Notes under the pieces: generated by a model
Seen by the model: the letters and a program-made list of their open reading frames with translations, nothing else
What the model was told of the DNA's origin: nothing
Database searches by the model: none
From: Tubiluchus corallicola
Lineage: Eukaryota; Priapulida; Priapulimorpha; Priapulimorphida; Tubiluchidae
Assembly (NCBI GenBank): GCA_030141605.1
Contig: JAQGDQ010000014.1
Span: 60,001-124,000, forward strand
DNA: 64,000 bases
Direction of reading: 5' to 3'
Position numbers and translations under genes: made by a program
Shown: positions 1 to 12,800 of the stretch, piece by piece
Numbering within the stretch: the stretch's first letter is position 1
Layout: each line of letters opens with the position of its first letter

Positions 1-805
1 AAGCACACAAATAGAAAAAAACATTAAAATAAATGAATTCAATAGTAAATGTAGCAACAGAAAAGTAAAAAAAGATTTGAACTGTAGCAGCGAGTGGAAT
101 AGTACAGTAAATCAACTATAACAAATAGTTTATGGCTCTCCACCGTTGCAGTTGGCAGCAAAGACAAATATCTAAGATGTGCTACTAAAAGTTTTTCAGA
201 ACTGGTAGTGGACCTTAGGGTTCCCGTGTCACATTTAGAAAATTTCAACCTAGTAAAACAGCGTAGCCTGACGACATGGACTGACTGAATTATGGCCAAT
301 CTACTGGAAACACGTATTTTTAGTTTCTAACAACAACGTTTAGAACTCATGTCTTGCATAAGACGAAAATCAGAATATAACATGTAAGTACTCAGACACT
401 AGCTACCAAACTCAAGGGTAATGCCAGTGAACCAACTAAAACAATCTGTATAACTCAGAAAGGTGTTAATTTTTGATAAGTTAATTAGCCAATACAGACA
501 AAATTTTACTGCACACATTCAAAGTTTAGTTTTATAACGAAATCAGGCAGCAGAAAGTAAAAGATTAAATTATATATTGGAGGCTTTGGAGAAGATTGGC
601 TTGTCGAATCACCAAATAAGTGGCAGGTCTCAAGTCATGTAAAATTGACCCAGTTCCAACTCTACCGTCTCCTAGACCAAACTCACAAATAAATAAACTT
701 AAAATGTAATCTCGTGTTTGTGCACACACAGTTGCGGATCATGAAGAAACTAAGACTAATGCTATAAATTGTAACTATCTTTTAATTATCATAATTTATT
801 CTCAC
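1..805 (-). other. dlg intron, incomplete at the left edge
   Basis: AT-rich DNA with no recognisable exon on either strand. PDZ3 sequence was looked for and is not here. Confidence 0.6.
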
Positions 806-868
806 CTGGTTCCGGAGATGATTTTTTCACGACCTCGGGGGATTCTCTGTACATGGGTGGTACGGGTT
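806..868 (-). CDS. dlg: dlg hinge exon [20 protein letters not shown], last in window
   Basis: A 63-nt exon, phase 1-1, acceptor ttattag and donor ccag/gtgaga. It repeats the RESPEVV form of the ESPKV motif. The next exons (expected PDZ3) are outside the window. Confidence 0.68.
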
Positions 869-3800
869 CTAATAATAAATAGAATAATAAAGATACAGTA
901 ATCAAAGCAAACCAGCAGAAACGTTCAAACAACACTAATTAGCAAAAATGGCAAAACGTACGGGAATTTGGTTAAATGGTAATCAGTGACAGTACATATC
1001 AACACTTATGGATAGCAAATGTAAATTTTCTCACCAGTTGGTTTTTCAGCTGGAGGCTTGAAAACTAAATAAAAAAAACAAACAAACTAACTAACTAACA
1101 TGCAAAACTTACGACACACATGATGCTGATGCATACCGTTTGCTAACCTGCAATTAACAGCTACATGACTAATTAAATAGCTTGTACATGACACCAAAAA
1201 GACATTTAATGACATCGACAAGACTTTTCCAAACATTTCATGGAAAACATTATTTAAACTTAGAAAAGTTTACAATGTCAAAAAATGCCAATCTTGTGTT
1301 CTTGAAAGATTTTAAAAAAATACACAGCCTGTGGGTATGTACTTACCAAATAGCTACTATCTTGCCAGAAAAATGTAACATAATTTTCCAATACGTGCTT
1401 TTGTCTGCCAAAGTTAATAAGTAGAGCACTGTGTATAAAGAAAGATCTAAAAAAACATAAGGTTTTCTCACCTGCTTTGGCAGCGCTAGGCTTAACAGCA
1501 TGTTCTTCTATGATATCGGGTGATTTGGTCTTTTCGACACCTACAACATGTAATGAATCAGCATGCACTGGATGCTAAGCAACTGTTCAGCATGCTACAC
1601 TTCCCTTCACATAAATGTCAAGCACAAAAATTGGAGCCTCGCTAAAAATTTGGTACTCTTATGTAGCATTTAAAGCAACACTAAAAATCATAACTATAAA
1701 AATTAATAGGACATTTCACTTTCACTGGTTAAATGTTTTATCTTGCCATTATTTTGTAACTAACAGCATTTTCTCTAAAACCAAGTGTCAACAAAACACA
1801 TGCTAAAAAAAAATGAAGTTATAAACGTGCAGTTGCTTACCATCACACCGGCTATAAAAATTATTTCCACTTTACTACAGTGTCTATTACTGATTACATA
1901 TAGTTTTAATTTACCAAAAATTATAAACAATTTGCTTGACATAAGCAACTTTCTTACTGTGGTTATGGTTTAAAACCAAAATTATTTCCATTTCAGTTAG
2001 CATTAACTTGTTTTAGTTCAGACAAAATAAATGCACAATTTTCAGGATGCAGGCAGACTTTTTGTAAAACCTCTGTGAATGACCATAATGCGCCAAACAT
2101 TTTCCAAATCTATTGCAGTATCATATTCAGGTAATTCAAACACAATTAAAAACGGATGTAAAATGTACTCCTTTTGCAATTTTCGTTGTTTATTGAATTG
2201 AAGCTATCAATTCTTATATGTGCTCCCAATTATTAATGAGCACAGACGTAAACATCAAGACATTCTTAATTAAGAAAAAAGCAATAATATCATTAATATA
2301 GCAAAGAGGATGCCTTCTCTCAAAAATTGTAAGTATTTTTCACGATGAAAGTGCACTATACCAGTTCAGTTTGCGTAAAAAATTTGTTAATTTTATCAAC
2401 AGTGAAAAGAGGTTTTAAGCCACGGGGCTGCACATCATTTGTCTACATATTAAAAGTGGCATTTACCTAGCATCCGGAATGCGTATGCGTTATGCTTTGT
2501 CAACCTGCAAAATAGCTGCAGAATAAAAAATCAATAAGAAATAACTGCAGAAAAAAATAATGCAGGATGCAGGTCTGATAACAGGTGCAGTGAAAACAAT
2601 ATAAATTGATTTTATCTATTTTGCACCCCCCATAATGCATATGCATTCTGGATGCTAGGTAAACACCACTTTATGCAAGCATATTACTAAATTTATTGCA
2701 ATGCAAATGAAATATTCTATATTTTAAATACATACCCGATGGTTCTCCAGGTGTAGTATAAGTTACATGTGTCATCTTCACAGTTGGTTTTGGTTTTGGA
2801 GCGACTTTAGGTGACTCGGGCTTGGGAGAAATTCTAGGCAATTCTTGTCCTATTTTTGCGACATTAACTGGTTTAGGTGGAACTTTGGGCGATTCGGCTT
2901 TTGTCACGGGAGCTATAAGAGGTTTGGGAGGAACTACAGGTGACTCTGCAGGCTTCACTGGTGGTGCCACATTCTGTCTCGGAGCAACTTTGGGTGATTC
3001 GGTTACACGTGATGCTAAGTGTAATGGATATATAAGCGTAAAACAGAAATCCATTCACCATGCACAATAAACTATCAACTACAAATGAGGAGCCTAATTT
3101 TCGGTTTTCAGTTTTTAATGAATGTTAAAAAGGCCTCCTAAACTGTATGGAGACATATCACTCGTAGCATCTTTGTAGACATGCTAACTTATAAATGTAG
3201 CTTTTTGCACAATCAAAAGTTCACTATCAAATTTCACTAGTTCACAAAAAACTTGAAAAAACGAAAACCGAAAATGTATATTCTAAGAACAAACTACTAT
3301 ATATTCATCCAAGCAATCAGGCACATATGCAACATATTAGAATGTGTAGCTATGCACACGAACATGGTAAGAGACAACATACATATGAGTTAAATTAAGA
3401 AAATCAGTAATTCAATAGGTGATGATTCAAATCAGACATAAAAAATAGCAAAAGAAATATCTTATGCAATGTAAGTTTATAAGAGACCAGTTGACCCTGC
3501 TCTGCAAATTTAATAGTTTCTAGAATTAGTGATAAAAATTTCATGCTGTTTTTTTAGTGTAATGCATAGTTTAACTTTCAGATTATCAAGCATGTGTTTA
3601 ACAAGCTGCAACAGAAACAGTGGAAAAAGCAAATAATAAAATACAGGCCCACTAAACCTATTTATTAATCCTTCCTCTAACTGTATGGAAAATGAAAATA
3701 AGTATATTGAGGTAGTTTTCGCTTGTAGCCAAAAAGCACAATGCATGTACTGTGAAAAAGTTGATGTTCATTCATTAATATTATTCAATAGTTAAACTTA

Positions 3801-6800
3801 ATAATGTAATTGTGTTGTTTCCTGTCTATCAATTACTGAGAACTTGATAATACCAACCTTGCACAACCGCAGGTTGTGGCGCTGATACAGGAGTTTCTGG
3901 CTTTGACAGTGACTCCAGAAATAAAGCTATACGGCAAAGTATTAATACGTTATAATATCACACACAGCAATAGAGCAGATGCTGATTAATCAATTAGACA
4001 GTATTATGAAGCCGGCAAATTTATCCACAACGTAAATAATTTAATAAAAATGTTTATAAGCGCGTAAGTACAGAAACACCACAAATAAAAGAAAATGGCA
4101 AATCGCAACATTATAAAAAATTAAAATGCTCTCAAAAAGCACAATTCGGAAGACTACAGCCGCAACTTTTTAGTCAGTAAATTTCTATGTGGTATTACAC
4201 TTACGTAGTCAGTTTTGGGAACTTAAAACCTGTTTAATTTCAAGCATGCAGACTCTAGTAGTTAATTCAGATAATGAATAAGCCATGAATAAGGATTGAA
4301 AATCATAGATTATAGAGAGTGTAACTTGCATTAAAAAGCGAAATACTTAAAAGGTTAATTGAAAACGAGCAAGTTCAATATTTTTTGATCATATATAAAA
4401 ACTAACAATTTTGGTAAGAATATTGTAAACATTTATAACCTCCAAGTCCTGTAGGTCCGGCTTCAACGGGTTTACCTGCAACTACTTTGGGAACTGTAAG
4501 ACAAGCAGACAACACTCACATGTATGTTGCAAGACACCACCAATGCAAGATTTAAATATGAAAAAACAACATTGCACAGCACAGCTGCAAGTCCATGGCA
4601 TTCAAGCAATAATATAGCAAGCATCTATAGCGTTTCTTTATCTATTTCTTGATTTACCTTTAGATTTCTTCTCCCACTAGAGACCATCTATACTTTACAG
4701 ATTACATAGCTATACAAAATGAGGATTTTTAATAGTTTTTAGACAATACGCCGCCAGATTTCTGTTTCAGAAGTGGGTCATTGGAGGGACTTCATATATC
4801 TGGTTATCGCAAAGGAGAAATGAGAAGTTGGAAGTAATTAGATAAATAAGGGAATCACGAAGAAAAGATTCATTAATTAATTTCTAGATTTGCCTTACCT
4901 GCTGGTGAACTAACTCTGTTCTGTTCAGTTTTGTCTGCAAATAACAAAATGACATTAGAATAAGTTTCAAGGATAATTAATCTTATTATCTGTATTAATC
5001 TTATTAATAACAAGATTAAGTACACAATTCTATTAGCACCCAGCTCAATCAGCTTCAGAATTCAAAGTACTACAGGAAAAATGAGCATAAAATTGTCAAG
5101 TTATGGAATAAAATTCACATTTGCAGCGAGGATATAATGAGATAACACCGAAATCTCACCTTGAACAGGAGGAGGTGTCGATGCAATCACTGGAGGTGGA
5201 ATTCCATCTTCCAGTCCTGGAAAGCTTCCCGTCGGTTTGGCAACAACCAGTAGCACACGATCGTGTGTCGCTTTTAAGACAGCAACGGCTTCCTCATGAG
5301 TCACTGAATCCATGTTCTTTTCTCCGACCTGAGCAAATGCAATGAATCAGAATCACATAAGCCATAATTATGCTAATGGCGATAATGTATTTGATGATAC
5401 AGCATGTGATAGTAAGCGCACACCAGGAGTCCATAAACTCATTACACAGTTTTTAGCAAATAAGCTTTTCGGGATTTCAGCAACTGACAACGATCATGAA
5501 AGTGTCAAAGGTTATGTGATAGCACAATATAAAGTTAGTAATGAGTTTGTGTACATGCAAAACACTACGTTTTGCTATACTATTTCAGAAAAGAGCAACA
5601 TGTTAGATTTAGATGTTTGCTGCTAATCAAAAATTTAGTGTAGTTTATCCGATATGTTGTTTTATTTTATACGCAAAACTTACATTATGTGTTTGTGTCA
5701 TATTGTTGGACTTTTAATAGTGTTTCCTAGTGTAAACACACGTTATAGTTTGGTATACGCGGCTAGTCCTGCCCACATAGCATGAACCCAGGGCAGGTTC
5801 TAGGCTAAATTTTGACCTACAACTCTAAAACGCAACTGTGTAGGCACACGATGAAACTGCAAATGCTTATTCGCTGCAAGACGTTTACAAATTTAATGCA
5901 GAGGCGAAACGGCACAAAACAAAACATATAAGAGTAACAGTCTTTAAATAAAATCATTCAAGGTAGAACAGACTATGTTCACAGACATCACTAAACAAAT
6001 GAGAAATTAACAAAATTTATTTGATGGTTTTAACTAAGAACAAGTTTAGTTTTGCTGACATTGTATCACGCATATTTTAAGCAATTACCAATTGTAAACA
6101 GTTTACTGTACACAGTTTACTGAGTTTTCACACAAACAAGTTCAACATCTTACTGCAAAAAGCCAACAGAACATACTTCGTTATAAAGTCATCATACAAG
6201 TTTTTAATTACAGAGTTGACAACGTGACATGTACTCAGCAAAAAATGAAACTTACGTAAAGAAGCTTGTCGCCCACTTGCAATCGACCATCCTGTTGAGC
6301 TGCGCCACCTTCAATAATCTTCGTCACGAAAATTCCATTATCACCAGGTACATGCTGATTGCCAATCCCACCAGCTATGCTGAAGCCAAGTCCTAATCAC
6401 CACATTAATAATAATTTGAAATATCAAGAACATAAAATCAAGTAACGTGCATGCTAGCTTGTAAATGAAAATTTATGCTTATACTTGTCAGTGTTCTTCT
6501 TCATCATCATAATGTTATTAAAGTAAAAAAGCATTTCATGAAGCTTTGTCAAAAAATGTTTAAAGAGTCAGAACTAGATTTTCTGAAAAATAAAACTACA
6601 AGCACAACAAAAAACAAATTAATGAAGCCACTGACTCTGTTGTATTTATGCGATAACATCAACAGTGAGAAGAAAGCAAAAAAAAAGAAATAAGTTTCTG
6701 TCAAAGTGCGTTACCAATGCAATATATGACTACCTTTATTTCCCTTGACAAGTTCAATTCGCTGAATATTCTCTGGTGGCTTCTTCCGTCGCTTAACTCC

Positions 6801-9800
6801 CTACAGTACAGGAGCAATTAAAAATTGACATGGTCTACATCTAATCTGAACATCATATTTAAGGCTGATGAGTTCAATTAAGTTAGCTGACAAGGATCCA
6901 GTAGTCACTAGTCAGTGATAAAATTAGAAATGTAATGGTAGTTTATGTATGGTAAAGAACTTGCGCACAAGACATTTTTAAAATATGACAACAATAGTTA
7001 CAATAATCCTGTCATGCTGTTCCTGAATTGACATAAACTGTTGCAAGGGTATAATTTGGATGGGGCGTAAAGAAATTAAGATAGTATGTGAGATTGACAA
7101 ACTACCATATTTAAGCTACTTGCCCATGCAATTATTATTTTAATTTTAATTTTTGAATATAAGTTTTTTAAACAATATCTGAATTGCTTTACATTGTATA
7201 AAAACTTATATGTCTATGTATATGACTGGAAAAAGGCAAAACTGAAATGGACAAACAGCCGCTTAGTTTTAGTCTATAAAAGATGCGTGGTATATAGATT
7301 GTATATACATTATAAACATAAAAAACAGTTCGATTTCTAAGATTTTAGGCAGGTCACACAACTTTAGATATGGAACTCTGTGCTCTTCAGAATGGGAAGT
7401 GAATACCATATGTATCTCATTCATATGCATGTAAGGAAAATCTAGTAGGACAAATAGTGCCTTACTTGCAAACTTACCAAGGTAACCGTGGACCCTGCTT
7501 TTTTGAGCGCATCAACAGCTGCAGAATGAGGCACATCACAGGTGTCTATAGCATTGACGTGCAGTATGATATCATTTACACTGAAAACAACTTCAATTAT
7601 ATATTTATAAAAAAAATTTGCTTAACTGAAAAATAGAACAATCTAGCTACAATTGAAGCAAGTTGCAATTATTAATACCATTTAACAGCAAAAGAATTAC
7701 AGCAAGTACATTATTTGTTTACTAGCCAAACTCCCGCAAAAAATTCTGCGCATAAACTCACAACAACAACCCATACCAAACCACCCACACCACACCACAC
7801 CACCACGCACCATCCCACTCACACCACACCACACCACACTAACCCACCACTTCACTCACAACACACGACCTACACCATACCACAACATCACACCATCCAC
7901 ATCATAGCACACCACCCACGCCACGCCACACCACATCACCCACACCACTCTACCAACACCACACCACACCACACCCACCCTACCATCCCACCCCACCACA
8001 CTATCCATAGCACACCATTCACAGCACACACACCACACACACACTTCATATGGTGATCATGATGTTGATGACTATGATGATGATCACAGCGAAACCATTC
8101 AAAATATTTTGCACAAAGTCGAAACTGTGTGCTATAGCAAATGCCCTTAAACCCATTTACCAATGATCACTAATGCGCGGACATTCAACAAAGTTTTGTT
8201 TGCTGCTTTTAAGATGATAATAAGCTAACAGAACTTATATATACAATCTATAACACTGTAGAATGACGGGTGGAGATAATGCCTGGAACAGCCACGAAAT
8301 TTCTCAAACCCAAAGACAATGGATGTTCCAAATAGCATGCAGCATAAGGGGGTAGAAAAAGAACTTCAAAATATACCCCTCCCGTTTCATCCAGTATACA
8401 TCGCTCCTAGTGAAAACACCGGAATTTGGTAGACCGTTTCGTCCTCTTTCTGCGAGAGCGCCGTATTGTTATTATTTTTTTTATTATTATTATTTTTTCT
8501 TAACCTGCCTAAACAGTTGCACAAATTCAGTTTTTCTAGAGGCTGTTTGAGTAGTTTTTAGCAAAATTTGTGTGGTTGGGTTCGGGAAAATGCCCATAGC
8601 AGGTATTACTGGCCCTCCCGCAAAATCTAAATATGACTATTACACCCACCATTGAACAGGCTTTTCAACCATTACCAGCACCGCCCCCGGCACATTCCCA
8701 TTCTCTAGAAATAAGAGGTATAAGTTTTGCAAATTTTTCGAAAACGGTCAAAAATGGCCATTTTTGGAGGTTTTCACCCCCGGTTCTTCCCGTGGGGCCC
8801 GATTTGAAAAATAAACCCCCAGGTATGAACCTGTGGGTGGAGACTTTTTGTTTGCCGTATAGATCATCGAGAATAGTGCTGTCGTCGGAGCTGTAGCCTC
8901 ATCAGTTGTACATCCATATATATAGATACACCACCGAAATTAATATACTTACGATTTCTACAATAATTCCAACAATCAATTATATTAATATATACTTGTA
9001 ACTCATATCAAATGTGTACTAACCTACAAAAGCTTTCAGGACAAAATTCAAGAATATAAAGGAACCGCACGACTTTACTAGTATTCACGAAGAAAGAAGT
9101 AAAAGACTTTCGTCTCTCAAGGTATTAATGTAATAAAATTATAGTTAATTTTAGCTACCATAATCGTCCATCGACAGCAGCTGCTCCACCTGGTATCAGC
9201 TTCGTAATATAAATGCTAGGGTCATCACCAATATGGGGATTGTCTGTGCCTCCCGCAATGCTAAATCCCAAACCTGTGCTGCCCTGCAATCAGATTATTA
9301 CAAGGCATTAATTAAGTTGTAGTCATATTATTTTTACTACATTAAATTAATATGGCACAAAGGAAATTATGCCACATTAAAAGAGCAAAAATTATTTCAG
9401 CTTTCCAGCTGAAAATAGAGAACCTGATGATGAACCCTTCTAATACACTAATAAATAAATAGGCAAAGCAGAAGGCGCTGCACAAAATGTATAAATTGTT
9501 TTGCTGCTTAAATGCAAAATGAAAATCTAGAAGTCTTTAATAGAAAGTGACATGGCACATTGTGTACACGTTACTACTAATCCAATGCATTGTGAGTGTT
9601 TTTTCTTGCAAGTTATAATGTTAAAAAAGACAATATGTATTAAACTGGGCAGCTCTGTTTTTTCAGTCGACCATGTACAAATGTCGGTTAGCAAGTCTAC
9701 GCCTTAGCACAGTTTTGGTAATAGTTATGTACAGGAATTCGTTCTCATTAAGAAATTCTGCTGCATTTTTCAGGCACAAGACGGTCATAATAATCAGAAT

Positions 9801-12800
9801 TTTATTTGTCAAATTCTGACCCTTTCTGAGATGAAAAGATAATATAAACAGTTTATAAATTTGACATTTGTCCCCATACTCACCCTTTCCAAAACAATTT
9901 CTTCATATTCGAATTCGTCATCCCCAGTAAGCTGTAAAACGATAAGAATTAAATTCAGTAAACATAATCCAACTTAACAAGTTTTTGTACTTGCAGAATA
10001 TGTACACTCAACAAGTCAACAGCGATTTTGTCATTGTAAACTTAACCAATAATACAATTAAAAGGCAATGCAGAACGATTCCCTAGTGTAATGGTCTTTT
10101 AATTTTATTTAACCAATTTCATACCTAACCAGAATAAGGAGCCGTTATTAACAGAATGTCAGACGACTTCACATCGGTTTCCAGTCACATTATGTGCTCA
10201 AAGCACGCAGCCTAGATAAACATTTCCCAATCAAGCAAAGTAAATCCCACAATTTTGCTAAAAGCGCTAGAGTGCCACAAAACAGCAAATGAATATAATT
10301 TGGAATGAGATTTACAGTTCTGTAACCATAAGCAGCTATTAATCAGACCTGATGGCAAAACTAATAGTTATGCGTCTCACATCAACCTCGCACGCGTGAA
10401 TTTAATGTGATGTAAAAATCTAGGTAATATATATGCAAGGGTCTAAGCAAAGCCTGAAAGAATTAAGACTTAGTAGTGACTTTACTGGTTCTAAAAATTG
10501 AATAATATTCGAGCGTTTATTCTAGGTAAGTTAAGCATACAATGCAAGTATAAACAGGTCATTTTGCGTATTATTAATAGGCACAAATGATTCTGGTTAG
10601 GTTTGATATTGGTAAATCTCAAGCTTGGCATCGATACATTTCTGCATAAATTTCTATTATGCACAAGCTTCGTGGTTTGACAAACTGCGACGTATACAAA
10701 AATAAAGATGCAAAGATGTCAGTTAACTACTTAATGTCAGTTAATGTTTTATAGCACTGTAACAGTAAAAATAATCAAATTTATTTATGCACTTTTCAAA
10801 TTCACTACATTTTTTATAGGCTAATGAGTAATAAAAGCAGCTTTCTAAGCGCTATAGTAACTTCATTTTATTTAAAATATAATCTACAGTTCAAAAATGA
10901 CTGAAATTTACTGGATGAAACAGAATTTATTGCTATAAAAAGGCAAGTGTAATTAATTACTGTATTAATTATTATCTAGAATAGCTTAGTAATTGTTAAA
11001 TTCAGATTAATTTTGACAAACAGTAACATGCAAACATTTCATTGTATTACTATTATGTTCCCACAATACAGTGTTCTTTGGCAAACAAAAGTTAAACCTT
11101 CCTCAAATTTTAAGCAGCTAACTTTTCACTGATTTTCTGCCTAAATGGAAGAAACTTCTTTGACTAAAAGTTCAAATTATATTTATACCATCGTAACCAC
11201 ATCACAAAATGTCTAAAAAATGATGCAAATCAAATGTGAAGAATTCATGCTATGACAAAAACAGCAAGTTCCATTCTACTAATGACGCTGTTTAAAAAAT
11301 CGCAAGTTTTGATCATACAATTTAAAAATGAACATAAACCTGTATGAAGCAATTGTCAAGTGCTATAATCAACTAAAGACAAGGCAGAAAATCTGCAATG
11401 ACTAACTATGTTTAGCAAATGCGCTGGCAAACAATGACATACTAATTCATTGTTTAAATCCATTTAATTTTATCTTTCTAACATGTCAAAGTTTTTTGCT
11501 TTGTTTGCTTATTTTAAGTTATTTTGCAATTGTAAATTAGCTTTCTTTTTTGTATTTCTACTTATTTTCTTTACGTATTATTTCAGAATGTTTGTACGAT
11601 TTTTGTGTATAACTGCAAATTTTTATGTTTGTGTTCTTGCATGTATTTATTTTTCTTAATTTTAAATTTAAAACCACCAATCAGGACCTTGTTGTAAACG
11701 AGCTTTGCTCAATCAAGTTATCCAGAATAAATATCTTTCTTATCTTATCTTATCTTATCTTATCTTATCTTATCTTATCTTATCTTATCTTATCTTATCT
11801 TATCTTATCTTATCTTATCTTATCTTATCTTATCTTATCTTATCTTATCTTATCTTATCTTATCTTATCTTATCTTATCTTATCTTATCTTATCTTGTAG
11901 AGATCTTCAAATTGTAATGTACCAAAAAAACTGAATTTACAGAATTACCATGTTGCACAGGGCCAGCAAGGAAAATTTATTTACCACGCAGGTCCACATA
12001 TGCTGTCATATTACTGAAAATAATTTGCATACCGAATTTCCATTGCTAAGATATTTTTAATTAGCATTGTTTGGCAGTAAGTTGAAAATAATGAAGACGT
12101 ATTTAAAATGCATTTAAGCACTGGCTGATCATAGCAATGCATGTGCCAAGTGCAGCTTGTTAACATACACCAGAAAGAGACAGACCATGGGAAAAGCATA
12201 CGGCATGGCTCTGAAAACTTTGTAAAGAAATGCCATTTAGTAATTAGGTAATAAAGTTCCAGAAAAGACACTGCACTTAACGCAAGTTACATAGAATGAA
12301 ACTTGAAAGAGACTTGAATTAAATTGACCTTCTCTGTCTGCCGATTTTGCAAATTGAAATGAAATTCAACTAACTATGATTCAAACACAATCGCCTGTAC
12401 AAGTACAAACAGGTCATTTTGCATATTATTAATAGGGACAAATAATTCTGGTTAGATTCAATATTGGTAAATCTCAAGCTTGGTATCGATACATTTCTGC
12501 ATAAATTTCTATTATACACAATCTTTGCGGCTTGACAAAATGCGGCGTACACATAAGATGCAAAGATAAAACACTAATAAATTTGATAATGTCAGTTAAT
12601 GTTTTCTAGCATAAATACATGTATTTTTATGTAAACTGCGTGGATAATTAATCTTGTTTAGCAAATTATTGTGGTATTTAAATGTTAAAATATTTTTCAC
12701 AATTTGTGTTTTGTATTTATACATTAATTCAGTTTTCAACTGTGTGTTGTTTTAATAAACTTGCTTACTACTTACTAATATTAACTAATGCCAAAGCAAT

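Noticed and set aside
8633-8896. 87-residue frame in the GC-rich block
   Set aside because: No domain; explained by composition (GC-rich insert lacking stops).
11625-11917. Frames with LSYLI repeats
   Set aside because: Translation of the (TATCT)n array.
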